A DNA stretch of 20,000 nt from Chromera velia (GCA_018398765.1 JAHBMJ010000330.1:5001-25000), one strand, 5' to 3'; positions 1 to 11,589 are shown, counted from the first letter of the stretch. The notes: generated by a model from the sequence alone, not told the origin. Made by a program: numbers and translations.

Positions 1-1015
1 TAACTCTCTCCTCTATTTATCTCTTCTTTCTCCACATCTCTTCTAAAAGATCTTGCTGCAAATTTGGGGCACAGTGGCACACCATACATGACGCATGTAT
101 CATCCATACATACACTCGCGAAAGCAGACATGCGCCCGTATATGTCGCACTGCCGTCTCCTCTAAGAGATCTTCTGCCCAGGATAGACAGATGCCTGGAA
201 TGCAAAAGAGGGGCAAAGAAAACCGCAAATGATGTCTCTATGCCCCACTGACTTCGAAAGTACAAGGCGCAGCTCTGAATCCGCCTTGAATATCCACAAT
301 CCCCGGAGAGAGCACATGACGAGACGCCAATCCTATTTCAGAGATGCTCTTCCGTCTCTTCGAAGATCAACTGTCTCCTCGAGAAAACAAATAGACCAGG
401 CTTCATGAGGAGCTCAGTAATGTGGAGTTCCACTGGAATTGTCACTTGGACAGGTCTTTCAGCGGCCGAGTATGGCCAACCAGGCTTATTCACGGGATAT
501 ATATATATACGGGCTTTCTCTGTGTCGGTGACCCCTCACCACCACCACGAACATCATATTAATAAGACGCCCAATATGCGGATGTCAGGGGTGCATGATC
601 GTGCATGCATTGCATGGCCCGCGGTGCATGCATGGTTAAATTTCGTGATCTTTCGTGATCCTCGATCATGTGATCCTCTTGTGATCATTTGTGATCTTTG
701 TTGTCTACCACCGTCTACCCTCGTTCCGTTAATCTCCTGGCTTCAAACTTATAACCAACAAAAGCATTTTCTCTATTAATATGAGATTTTGGTTGCTGAT
801 TGCAAGAAGAGATGTCGCATGCGTTGCCTCGCTGTTTGAATTAATTCACTACTAAAGCCCTCGTCTGGTTTTTTCAGCTTCGAGCTCCGCCTTCGACAGA
901 ACTCTTGCATCATCTTGCTTCCAAAAAGAGCGCATAAGTGATTGACTCTTATTGTGCGAGAGTGTATCATTCATAATACATTCACGACTGGTTCCAAAGT
1001 TTCCTGGGTCCCAAC
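1..1015. other. non-coding upstream region of the methyltransferase-like gene
   Basis: I see no convincing gene here. Open frames on both strands are short, lack recognisable domains and are not bounded by good splice sites. The stretch has a short (TA)n run near 500-509 and a cluster of TGCATGC and GTGATC words listed separately. It probably contains the promoter and 5' UTR of the plus-strand gene starting at 1016. A small exon of an unrelated gene cannot be excluded. Confidence 0.5.
590..695 (+). promoter_or_regulatory. cluster of TGCATGC and GTGATC words, candidate promoter element
   Basis: Between 590 and 635 the word TGCATG occurs several times, twice extended to TGCATGCA. From about 645 to 695 the word GTGATC, or close forms of it, recurs about six times. 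TGCATGC is a known promoter word bound by ApiAP2 factors in apicomplexan relatives. Its use here, about 400 bases before the start codon at 1016, is my inference. No TATA box or initiator is evident. Confidence 0.35.
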
Positions 1016-2410
1016 ATGAACAGCCAAGACACGCCGAGGGGTTCTCACAGACAGGGCGCAACTGTAAGCAGCAGCTTGCCTTCCAGAGTGCCAACCCCTT
1101 CTTCGTCCAGCTTTTTTGGACTTTCCCAGAGCAATTACAAACGCCACTTCCCCTCCTGCCTATCCTGCAATGGAGAAGACACTCCTGTCGATCGGGATTC
1201 TACCGGGGACGGAGCGAATCTAAAGTTGTTGTTCTTCCATGGAAACTTCATCGATGGTAAGATATGCAATTACTGCTGTTTTGGGGATTACGAGCGTCCT
1301 GAAGGGGTGCTTTTGATCCCGTCCGAGGACCCTGAGGCCACTGGGCCGTTCTACAGCGGCCGCGGTGGGATTAAGGTGGATGGCCCAAAATTGTACAACA
1401 GCGTCGCCCGCAGATTCCTGCAGCGACTCCTCAATTTGGAAGACAAAATGCTTGTTGAAAGTCTTGGTGATCAACTACAAGAGACTCTTGGGCTGACGGG
1501 CCATAGAAAGTCAGAGAGGGAGGCCCACATTTTCGCGATGCAACAAAGGATGCGGAAAGGAACACAGACGAAGGACGACTTCACTCTCCTCGGCTGTTGG
1601 GGCTACGTCAGGGCCAAATTCGGCTCACGGGCCCGGTTGTCCTTCAACACCATTTTCCAACACGTGATAGAGCTGCTTCCTTCCCAGCCGCCACCAGCTC
1701 TCGGAAGCTGTTGTCCTTCCCAAGATTCTTGTCTGGAGGTTTGTTCTTTCGGAGGGGGGCCTGGAAATGATATATTTGGCGCTATGGCAGCATTCGAGCT
1801 TGCCGCTGCCTGCGCCGACGATTGCATGTCTCGGGCAGACAGCATACGAAACAATCTTAGAATCACCTATCGGGTGTTTGAATGGATAGACGTATGGAAG
1901 CCCATCGTGGACGCTGTGTCGGTGCTCACTAACCGGCCGATCCACTACACGCATGCAGACATCCAGCAGCCGCTCGAGGATCACGCAGCTAATGGGGAGG
2001 TCCAGCGGCTAGTAGCTGAGAGCAAAGCATCATTTCTCTTCGTTTTCTCTTTCGTGGCGCTCGAAAGCCTCTTTTGCCCGCAGCTGGTGGACGGTAAGTC
2101 AGTCTTTACAGACAACCTGCTGCAAGGCCTCTTAGACCACTTCTTTAAAATGGATCGTGGAAGCACTGAAACGAGCGCGCTGCAAACAGCGGCATCAACT
2201 GCTCGGACGCAGAAGGTGGCATTCTTGGTGCTGGACGCTGGCACGGGGAAGAGCCAGGAGCGCCTGTCCGGGAGTTTGATGGCGATTCAGCGGTTCATCG
2301 GGGCGGGTAAGAGCGAGGGAAGGTTTGAAGACGGGCTTGTTTGCGAGGTGCTGCAGCCGGACCCGAAAAATCTTGCACTCCTCATTCATGTACCGGCAGT
2401 CCAAACATGA
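1016..2410 (+). CDS. class I SAM-dependent methyltransferase-like protein, intronless
   Basis: An uninterrupted 464-residue frame. Residues 245-252 read FGGGPGND, a glycine-rich loop preceded by a beta strand, as in motif I of Rossmann-fold SAM-binding enzymes. Residues 287-294 (VFEWIDVW) could be the acidic strand following it. HAD at 313-315, the hydrophobic strand at 340-350 and FLVLDAG at 403-409 fit the later strands of such a fold. The N-terminal part has a Cys-x2-Cys at 48/51 and Cys at 84, 87 and 88, which might bind zinc. A Ser/Pro-rich leader covers residues 1-40. The start is the first ATG in frame and has A at -3. The substrate is unknown, and the canonical acidic residue of motif II is not certain, so it may be a degenerate or non-catalytic relative. 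It has no introns, unlike its convergent neighbour. Coding status is likely; the family call is moderate. Confidence 0.72.
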   Translation: MNSQDTPRGSHRQGATVSSSLPSRVPTPSSSSFFGLSQSNYKRHFPSCLSCNGEDTPVDRDSTGDGANLKLLFFHGNFIDGKICNYCCFGDYERPEGVLLIPSEDPEATGPFYSGRGGIKVDGPKLYNSVARRFLQRLLNLEDKMLVESLGDQLQETLGLTGHRKSEREAHIFAMQQRMRKGTQTKDDFTLLGCWGYVRAKFGSRARLSFNTIFQHVIELLPSQPPPALGSCCPSQDSCLEVCSFGGGPGNDIFGAMAAFELAAACADDCMSRADSIRNNLRITYRVFEWIDVWKPIVDAVSVLTNRPIHYTHADIQQPLEDHAANGEVQRLVAESKASFLFVFSFVALESLFCPQLVDGKSVFTDNLLQGLLDHFFKMDRGSTETSALQTAASTARTQKVAFLVLDAGTGKSQERLSGSLMAIQRFIGAGKSEGRFEDGLVCEVLQPDPKNLALLIHVPAVQT

Positions 2411-3110
2411 GAAGAATAAGTGACGTGCATGATTAGCCTGCCACTGCACTTTGCCTCTCCGGGAGTTTGAATTGATAGACGAATTAGAAGCTTGCTAAGT
2501 TATCATTTTTATAGTAGTAATAAAGCTTCAAGCTAAGCTTTCAAGTTAACCTCCATTAAAAACATGTTGAGGCCGTATATATGAAAAATCTATGATTCTA
2601 CACTTTAGTATAACTTTGAACAAATACATCGATCATAATCATTGTTTCAAAAGTTATATTTTAAATATGATTTTGCATTGTTTCTTTCTTTTTGCTGTTG
2701 AACTTTATATCTAGCTTTATACTACTACTACTACTACTAGTAAATCCCTACGGTTTCCAGATACGTCATACCAGATGTCAGTCCTTCAGATTTATATGCA
2801 CTTATATATTTAACAAATCATTTTTTCTTTTTGCATGCAGAGCCTAGTGCAGAGCTCATTCTATAAAATTTAATTACTGAAATATACTAAAACGCAAGGT
2901 TTTCTACTTTTTTAGCAAGTTTTTACAATGTGTATGCTAAACCGTGTTTACTGTGAAATATGTCCGTCAGCAGACAACACCAATTTTATACTTATTTATT
3001 TAAATTGATTTGAAATTAAAAATCATAGCTCAATGCTTTGTCATTTGCATTTTAAGTAAATACTTGCTGAGACAGTCACACACTCTCTGTCTTATAGTGA
3101 ATTTTTACAT
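2411..3110. other. AT-rich intergenic spacer
   Basis: This is clearly AT-richer than the rest of the window, with stops in all frames and a short (ACT)n run near 2720-2740. It separates two convergent genes and probably carries both 3' UTR ends. On the minus strand an AATAAA is present near 2995-3000, which could serve the large minus-strand gene. No transposon ends, target duplications or coding remnants were recognised. Confidence 0.5.
2519..2524 (+). terminator. possible polyadenylation signal AATAAA
   Basis: AATAAA lies 109 bases after the stop codon of the methyltransferase-like gene, at the start of an AT-rich tract. Position and spacing fit a poly(A) signal. Many protists do not use this hexamer strictly and the tract is AT-rich, so it could be chance. 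Confidence 0.3.
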
Positions 3111-3566
3111 AAACACAACTTAAAGGGGGGTGGTGGCATCGCGGGTGACCTTTGCGACATAATTTTCCAAATCAACACAACTGAAGAATCAGGTTGGCCT
3201 ATCAAACAGCCACCTGGATGAAATAAAACAACTACCACATGCAGAGGCTGGGACGTGGAGACTACCGGGATGCATGGAAGAATTAAGAAAGCAACTTCTT
3301 TTGCATTTGAGAAAAGAAAACATGATTGAAAAAACAATCTGAGAAAGAACACAAAAAATTAAAAACATGACAAAAGATTGATGAAAAAGCAAAAGAATGC
3401 GCCACAAAGCGAACGCCTTGCAATCATATGTAGGAAGAAACGAAAGTGATGTAAGAAGCAAACTTATGAATGACTTTACGAAAAAGAAACAGAGAAAGAA
3501 CAGAAAAGAAATACTTCCACGAAAAAAAAAGAAAGATGCAAAAATGGCGACGAAAATCGTCTTCTG
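3111..3566 (-). other. probable 3' UTR / downstream flank of the large minus-strand gene
   Basis: On the minus strand this is pyrimidine-rich sequence directly following the stop codon at 3569-3567. Plus-strand frames here are Lys/Arg-rich translations of an A-rich tract and do not look like genes. No further minus-strand exon with good splice sites was found. Confidence 0.4.
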
Positions 3567-3795
3567 TCAGAAAGAGATCCAAGAGGACCCATCCCCCCCA
3601 AGCGGGCCGTCATCAGGCTCCAGTGAATTTTCTTCCACAGGGGGGACCACCCAGTCGCTTCCTGCCGTTCCGTCCAATGCTTTCACTGTGTCGATGCCCA
3701 CCATCAGCACGCGACCAGGGGCAAGTACTGGGAAGCACAGGAGACCGGGTGCGACGTTTAGAATGGAATCCAGCCAGGAGCCCCAGAGAGACATT
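3567..3795 (-). CDS. exon 23: last membrane segment and acidic tail (residues 2119-2194, stop)
   Basis: Acceptor TTGATTGCAG, phase 2 in, completing an Arg codon from exon 22. A further hydrophobic stretch (WLDSILNVAPGLLCFPVLAP and on) is followed by an acidic Pro/Gly tail ending DGSSWISF and TGA at 3569-3567. The intron before it holds a (CT)n tract on the transcript strand that would otherwise translate as Ser-Leu repeats. Confidence 0.76.
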
Positions 3796-3949
3796 CTGCA
3801 ATCAACGCACACAGCCACCGTATACGATCGTCGACGAGTGTAGTTGATCTTTGATTCTTTGGTCATGAATCACGTCTGCCATCATGATTGATTGTTTTCG
3901 CTGATTCTAATGAAAGGGAACTTGATGGCCCAGATGAAAGCAAGAAAAG

Positions 3950-3990
<41 letters not shown>

Positions 3991-5365
3991 TGTGTGAAAG
4001 AAAGGGGGCCACAACAGACGAACCTGAGGATCATTGCGTGCGCGATACCGATGAAAAGAGGAAAGAATCCTTCGAGGCCTGTCAACAGCAGAAGACAAGT
4101 GGAATGCTCCCGCGCAATGAAATCTGTGTGCCTCCCTACTATCGACACCACCCCAAGCCACACAGTGACGAACACACCCGCGATGAGCAACGCCAGGGAT
4201 GCGCACACAATCGCGAGAAGAGACTGCAACTGCACCTCCTGCCTCCTCACTTGGAGATAGGCCTTTGCACATTCCGTTTTCGACAGTTTCACAGGAGGTG
4301 CAAACCTATTCAGCCCATCCCCAAAGTCATAATATTGGAGTCTCATGCCCCCCCCCGACCTTCCCGTCTGGTCTACCAAGGACCCCTCCCTCCCAAACGG
4401 ACTACCTCCTTCGTCATGTCCCTTCATCGACCGAATATCTGCTCCTCTCGTGAGAGAAGACATCGCCCCTCGCGTGTCCTTCCACCCCCCCAATCCCCCG
4501 AAGCTCTGGGAGTTGGGACCATTGGCATGAATCACTGCCGACTCCGGGAGTCTTCCCACCGTATTATCGGGTGACCAGAGCCCCGCAACAAACGGACGAA
4601 TGAATACGCCCACAATGAGAAGACCCAGGAAGTAGGCTGTACCGCTCTTTGCCAGAGCGACCCACAAGAACCCTTGCAGGTCTGAGTACCCCGCTGTTGT
4701 GAATTCGTCCGGAGACGTTGTTTGCGTCACCGGTTTTCTCGGCGCTCTGTTTGCGTCCGTCTCGTCCCAGACCACAAAGAGGCAGAAGCACAGGACGAAA
4801 AGCCAAGAGAGGAAAAAACGGGTGGTGGCAAGGAGACCGTCTGTTAAAGTCGAAAAGTCACGGACGTTCACGTTATCCTTCGCGTCGGAAAAACGGAGGA
4901 CGGCAGTGCTGGCCTTCACTGTGTTGCTGCAGAGAAAGAGGGCCGACACAAAATAGAGAAGATGAAAAAAAGGAAGAGACGAGCCAAACAGATGAAAATG
5001 TGAGGCTGTGGAAGAATGTGGTAGCGAATTCCGAAAAATTGCCGATCGATGCAGACGGGGACATGCAGGCACATTTAATAGATGGCGAAGGCAACAAAGA
5101 CATTAATCAACAAATGCATTCTTCATTCGAACAGTTTACTTCCCATCGAAGATCCAAGATTTCTGTATCAAATGTATGAAACGTTTACTCCCCATCGATT
5201 TATGAAATGTACGAAAGTAAATGCACGAACAGTGTACTTCCCAACGAAGATCCAAGAGGTCATAATTGTTTCTGCAGATCTGTTCAATACATGATGCACT
5301 TCTTTTGACTTGCATGCCTGCCTGCATAGATCGGAAGGAACACACACACACACACGGACACACAC

Positions 5366-5459
<94 letters not shown>

Positions 5460-6128
5460 CGACGAACTGACAACAGGGTCTTTGAGAGAGGCCAGAGAGC
5501 CCACCGAGCCCTGCAGAAGAAGCAGAACGAGTAAAGCATGCACAGACGCACGTGTGTTGATTCGCTGAGCAGGAAGAGTGTTACACGAACGCTCGAGGAG
5601 AAAATAGAGGAAGCAAAGAATTTTTGCGAGCGGCTTTGACGGGCACAACTGGTGTGGGGCACCTTTCTGTCTGTCTGTCTGTCCCTGTGCCCTTCTGTTT
5701 GCCTGTCGAACAGAGCGTCTGCATGCCAACCGACACAGGTAAATAAAGCCTGTCTGAGGGCGTGGACTCGTAGACACATAGAAAGACTGATAGACAGACA
5801 GATTGACGGATACACATGCGTATGGAGCATCGGACGCTAGACTCCGCTGCCTCAATCAGCTCATTCATTCATTCATTCATTCATGCATTCATTCATTCAT
5901 GAAGATAGATAGACAGAGAGATAGACGGATAGATAGACAGAGAGGGAAAAATAGACAGACGGACGGATGGACTGAGGCAAACAGAGACTGACAAGCAAAC
6001 AAAACAATAGACTGAGACGGGAAGAAAGACCAAGATAGACACACAGACTGATTGCCGAAACAGCCGGACGAGAATGCAAGAGAATAACAGACGAGACAGA
6101 GACCGATGTCCAGTTGAAAGACAGAGAA

Positions 6129-6160
<32 letters not shown>

Positions 6161-6161
6161 G

Positions 6162-6200
<39 letters not shown>

Positions 6201-9200
6201 GCAGGCAGGCAGGCAGGCAGGGAGGCAGACAGACAGGCAGGCAGGCAGGCAGACAGACAGGCAGGCAGGCAGACAGACAGACAGACAGATAGACAGGCAG
6301 GCAGGCAGGTAGGCAGGCAGGCAGGCAGGCAAATCCACCGACCGAAGTGGAAGCAAGCCTTGACGAGAGACGTCAGTGGGGGCGACAACAGCCATTGGGT
6401 GTCGTTTCTGCACAGCACCCACAACCAACCAACCAACGAAGCAATGGAGGTATGTGGCGGAGATCGAGCGGTCATTTTGTCCATTGCACTGTTCTCAATG
6501 AGGGTCCGTTACCGGATGGTAAGCTCTGGGTGTGTTCCATCCCCACCCCCCCCGGGTGTGTGTGAGTGTGGGCGGGGGGTGGGGTGTGAGTGTAAGTGTG
6601 TATGGGTAGGTGGGTGGGTGTGGGGAAAAGCTCATGGATGAAGGGAAGGGCTCGATGGAATTTTTCTTTTCACTGACCTTGGCAATTTTGCTGGCCTTGT
6701 TGTCCTCCTTCTCAACAATTTCGTCAATCTTTTCCCTGATCATTTGGAGTGCCGCCCTCGTCACCCTCTTCTTCTTTCTCTTTTTTTCCTTTTCGTCACT
6801 ATCTCCCTTTGTCTTTGATCTGACAGTCTTGCGTCTGGGTGAGAATCTCCTCTGTGCAAAGAGGGCATCCTCCTCTTCTTCCCTGAAAGACCTATGGGAG
6901 GAACGAGACAATGACCGTGGTGAGGAAGAAGCAGCACCCTTGGGAAGAAAAGAAACCGTTTTGTGCTTTTGAAACGCAGAGGCGAGGCCGAAATTTCCTC
7001 TCACCTCCGTTACCTCCTCTTCCTCTTCATTGTGTGAGATCTCCAACCTTTTCTTAGAACTCTGACTACTGTTGCAGCGGCCTTCTTCGTTTTCTTGTTC
7101 GTCTGTTTCCCTTCTGTCAACGTACAGTAGAGCTCTCTCAGGGTGAGAGCTCTCAGACGACATCGAAAGATGTTCATTGCTGTCTCCATCTATGGCTATC
7201 TGAATTACAGAATCTGCCAACTGGTCCTCTGATGCCTCGCCCCACCTTCTCTCTTCTTCTTCATTCCTTTCACCTTCGCCCGTCTGCAACACCTCTCTAG
7301 TCTCATCAACAAGCTGCACCACGAGGGAGGCCGAAAGTCCCGTCATCCCGCAAATGCCCAAATCCTCCTCCAGAGAAAAATCCTCGCTTGCTCTGAGACC
7401 ACCGCGACCAAACTCCTTCACATTGTCCTCTTTCAGGTGCGTCTCGTCAACAGCATGGTCATGCAATTCCCTCTGGTCCTCTAGCCCTTCACCCCTTTCT
7501 CCGACCGCAGAAAAACACCCGTCTAGATCTTCACTCTCTATGTCGATGTCCCCACCAGAAAACAAATCAGGCGGCTCGAGTGAAAACATTGCTGCTGCGG
7601 AGAGTGTGCTCCGCTTGGGGCCGGACGGCTGCTCTGCATCAACCGAACCTCTAACGTCTATACTGATGTCTTCTGCTCTCTGGACGTCTTCTTCCTTTTC
7701 CACGCTTTCTCCAATATGAAGAGTCTCTTCTGGGGAAAGCTTCTCTCTTTTACTTTCTTTCCCCAATGCCCGGTTCCTTCTACCTTCTCTTCCTCCCCTC
7801 CACGGTGCGGGGCTCTTGCCAGAGCCGCCTCCTCCCCCCTCGTCATAATCTGCCTTTTCCTTTTCGTCATACTCGGGCTCACTCGCCAGTGCCTCCACTT
7901 CCATATCGTCTAAACTTGCCATGAGAACACTTAGCGGCGCTGTCCGAGGGCGACCCTCCGGCCCCGTCTCTCCCTCTGCAGTCACCCGACCCCGAATTGC
8001 TCTCACTGCCTCTATCCCCATCCTTTCATCCACTGACTCCCCTTCAGAGTCAACGAAGGCTCCTCTCGCCTCTAAGTCTCCGCTCTGAAATGAAGAGAAT
8101 AAAGAAAAGAACAAACACGTGTCAACAGCCAAGGTTGTCCTCTGGGTTCGACATCGCAAGATGTCACCCAAACGAAGAAAGAGTCTCTCTCTCTTTCTCT
8201 CACTTCAGACGCACATATTCATACAAGGCAAAGAAAAGAGCGATCGATCGATCGAGGGGCTGATCGAGAAATTCGAAATTTTCCTGACGAGTCGGAATGC
8301 AAAGAGCCGGATTCCTGCGGTGAATTGAATAAAATGGGGCAAAGTAGTAAAAAAAGCGAACCACAGAGCCAGAACGGGTCAGTCCTTCGCAACGCGCGTC
8401 AATGCCTATGTGAACTGCTGCGCACTCACAAATGTCTTCGCACGAAGAAGAATCAAATCAACCTTGTGCGTGCCGCACCTGTCCTTAGACCAAAGTTGAC
8501 GTTGATGGATGATCGACACCCCCGATGAAAAACTTTCTCTTTCTATTCTGCTCACCTGAAACATCAGGTCGATCGCGTCATCAACGTTCTCCCCCTCACG
8601 ATCCTCGTCACTGTTCTGCCCAGACTCATCAGGCACCGCGTCCCCTCCCTCCCCCCAAGCAAAAGCCCTCCCTCTCTTCCTCCCTACCCTTCCCGTCGAC
8701 GAGTTTGAAGACAGCGAGTGCTCCTCTTCATCTTCAGAAACAAGGAGCCTCTCCCTGGACCCCAACGTTTGATTCTCTTCTTCTTCTTCTTCTTCCTTCT
8801 CTCTTTCTTCTCCTCTCACTGGAGGAGGGGTCTTCAGTGGCTGTTCCCCTCTCTCTACGGACCGCCTCCCTCGCTTTCCCTTTTCTTGGGACGTTCTTTT
8901 GTTCCCCACGTGCTGCTGCATCTGCGCCTGCAGTGCACCATCTTCCTCATCGTCGTCTCCCATGGTATTCTTGATGTGCACTTGCAGCGCGTTGTTTCCT
9001 CCGATTGCAAAGACAGGCCTGCAAACTCAATCGATCGATCAGGCCGGCACACGGAAGAGGTGAAATGCACCTTTGAAAAGGGCAAAAAGAGACACAGCAA
9101 AATCCGTGAATAAAGTCATCTGTATGTTGAAATGCGTGGACATGGACGGGTATAAACACCCATCAAACAGATGCAGAGGCAGAACTGCCAGAGGTGAGGA

Positions 9201-11537
9201 TCATCAGAGTGCGACCTACTGCTTCTGTTCCGCGGCACTCCCACATAGCTCATTGAAGCTTTCCATAACCAGAAATTGAAATGACAAAAACATTTGAAAC
9301 AGAAAGAGAGTCCCTCATTCATTCGCTGTTTGGCTCATTTACTGACTCACTGACTCCTTTCATTAAAGACTGACTGAACGTCGAAGGTGAATCCCATCTC
9401 CCATCGAACAAGTTTGAGTGCTCTGTTCATTCTGAACCACAAATTCGTTTGCCGGTTCAGACCCCCCGCCCTGTACCCCGTCTCGTCGGACGGTGTGACT
9501 GCTCGGACCATTTGAAGAGAGCGTCTCATCAATTTCAAATCGTGTAACGCCAGAGTGCACTCGACTTGAAGAAGTCGTCGAATAATTCGACGGAAATACG
9601 CGGGACTCCAAAAGTAAAAAGGTCTTCTCCAACGAGACAGCTGTAATCCCCCCTCGAAGGCCAACCGTTGCTGTTGGGCTTTTTGAAAGGCAATGACTCT
9701 TCGTGGGTTGAAATAACGCCGCAACCTGCGCATGTGGGCTTTTGACGAATACAGCAAATCCCGTGCCCACCCCGTCTCTGTCCATTCTCTTCTTGACGCC
9801 CCCTCGTCCTGTCCTCCAAACACCCCACCCGAACTGCTTTTTTCGGACTCTGCGAAAGAGGTCTTTGTGAAGAGACGGGAAGGAGCGAAGGATACAGTGA
9901 AAGTCCAAAAAACCGAACGACTCCCTCGGCCTCGTCTTTCCAGTCCCGTTCCACTTTCGTTCCGCTGCCATGGGGGACGATCATTTTGTTGCAGAACCCT
10001 AGACTCTTCTCTTTGTCTCTCTCCGGACCTCAAACTTGAAGGGGCTTCACTGTCCCCCCAAGCCTTATCTCTCCCCCTCCCCTTTCCGTTTTGTTCTCCC
10101 TTCCACGTCCCCTCTTTCCTCTCCCCTTCTTTTGCGGCTCGATACCGGAGCTCCCCTCTTTCGGTCTCCCGGGGCTGTTTTTTGAGAATTCGAGGATTCA
10201 ACTGCATTTCCACCCGGACGACCCTGCACGCACATATTCCAACAGACAGACAGACAGACAGAAGAAAGAAAAAGAGGTGTGCATCTGATTCGCAACTCCA
10301 GCACAGAAATCAAATTTTACAGAAAAGACAAATAAGCCAGTTGGAATGATTTCGTTAACTTTGCTTCATTATCATTCAGTCAGACGGTTTCTCTTGTTTG
10401 TATACGGGCACAGATCGAGTGACAACCTTACCCCTGACTCTCTTCACTGTTACAAGGAAGCATCTGTATCGAACAAGAAAGCAACGGTGGATTCAAAATA
10501 CATGTCAATATGCATGCGCGAATCCTGATGTATGCAAGCCTGTCCTATTTGACTGACGGACTCAAAAAGGAAGTATCCGAGGCCCCCGACGAAGGACAAA
10601 ATCCCACAAAACATCGCGATGAAAGCTCTGACGAAGGCCCAGATGTGCCCACATGAAGCCCTGCCTTCGACTGGGATGTCCACGTTGGGCAAATTCGTTG
10701 GCGGTGCTGTGTACTGCACTCACGCCATCACAGTGTTACGCAGTTATTCATATGCTCACATTCACTCACACATATGCATGTGGCGACTCACGGGCTGTCC
10801 TGATAAGGAAGGAGAGCAGAAAGCGGAGGAAGAAAGAAGACTCATGCAAAAGTTGTATTTGGCATTTGCGCACAAGAGCCATAATTTGTATCTATGCACA
10901 CACACAAACGCAAGCAAGTGCTGACTCCGAGGCCTGAATTGAACGAACATATTCGGATGGGAAAGCAAGAACCCTTGAGAAAAAAAAATACCTACACAGA
11001 TCCTCTCATGGACCGATGGAGCAAAGGAACACAGGCAGATACAGCAAAGGAACACAGGCAGATACAGCAAAGGAACACAGGCAGATACAGCAAAGGAACA
11101 CAGGCAGATACAGCAAAGGAACGCAGGCAGATACATCAAAGGAACACAGGCAGATACAGCAAAGGAACGCAGGCAGATACAGCAAAGGAACACAGGCAGA
11201 TACAGCAAAGGAACACAGGCAGATACAGCAAAGGAACACAGGCAGATACAGCAAAGGGACGGAGGGAAAGACCCAGAAGTCGGATCAAGCACATTGTCAA
11301 GGAGCGAATACAGAGGGAGACACCAACCTGCGTTGCCAGAATGATGGTCGTCTCTGTCAGCAACAAGTCACACTCGCAGACTACCGAAGATCCAGACCAG
11401 ACCGGATCAGCGCATCCTGAGGAGACATACAAGGGAGGCAATTTGCATGTACGCAAAGTCCGAATGTCCGTACAGCCCTTCGTTCACGCACTTTGAAGAC
11501 CTCTGGCAAAGAGAAAGAGAAAAAAAAACAAACAATG

Positions 11538-11589
<52 letters not shown>

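Noticed and set aside
3397..3843. Plus-strand Lys/Arg-rich frame
   Set aside because: It arises from an A-rich tract opposite the 3' UTR and last exon of the minus-strand gene, with no domain or promoter evidence.
3882..5072. A single 396-codon minus-strand frame starting at 5072 and ending in Ser-Leu repeats
   Set aside because: A strong acceptor at 4927 turns its first part into a pyrimidine tract, and a donor at 4023 removes the (CT)n end. The spliced version continues in frame into a plausible last exon.
5136..6641. Several long frames on both strands giving His-Thr, Cys-Val, Asp-Arg-Gln or Cys-Leu-Pro repeats
   Set aside because: They are frame-independent translations of (CA)n, (GACA)n and (GGCA)n arrays.
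6495..8171. A 558-codon minus-strand frame as one intact gene
   Set aside because: Both ends look like introns (acceptor TTCATTTCAG at 8085; donor GTCAGT at 6677), and the Pro/Thr tail is translated simple repeat.
10558..10713. Similarity of the TM1 exon to the last helices of TMEM50-type proteins
   Set aside because: The resemblance is limited to a few hydrophobic positions, and the exon fits better as the helix following the GPS.
11021..11257. Regular 23-bp repeats resembling a CRISPR array
   Set aside because: The units are directly contiguous with no spacers, and the genome is eukaryotic; it is a minisatellite.
10894..11496. Plus-strand 200-codon frame across the minisatellite
   Set aside because: The repeated peptide follows from a 23-bp unit read in three frames, and the strand opposes the GPS and TM1 exons.
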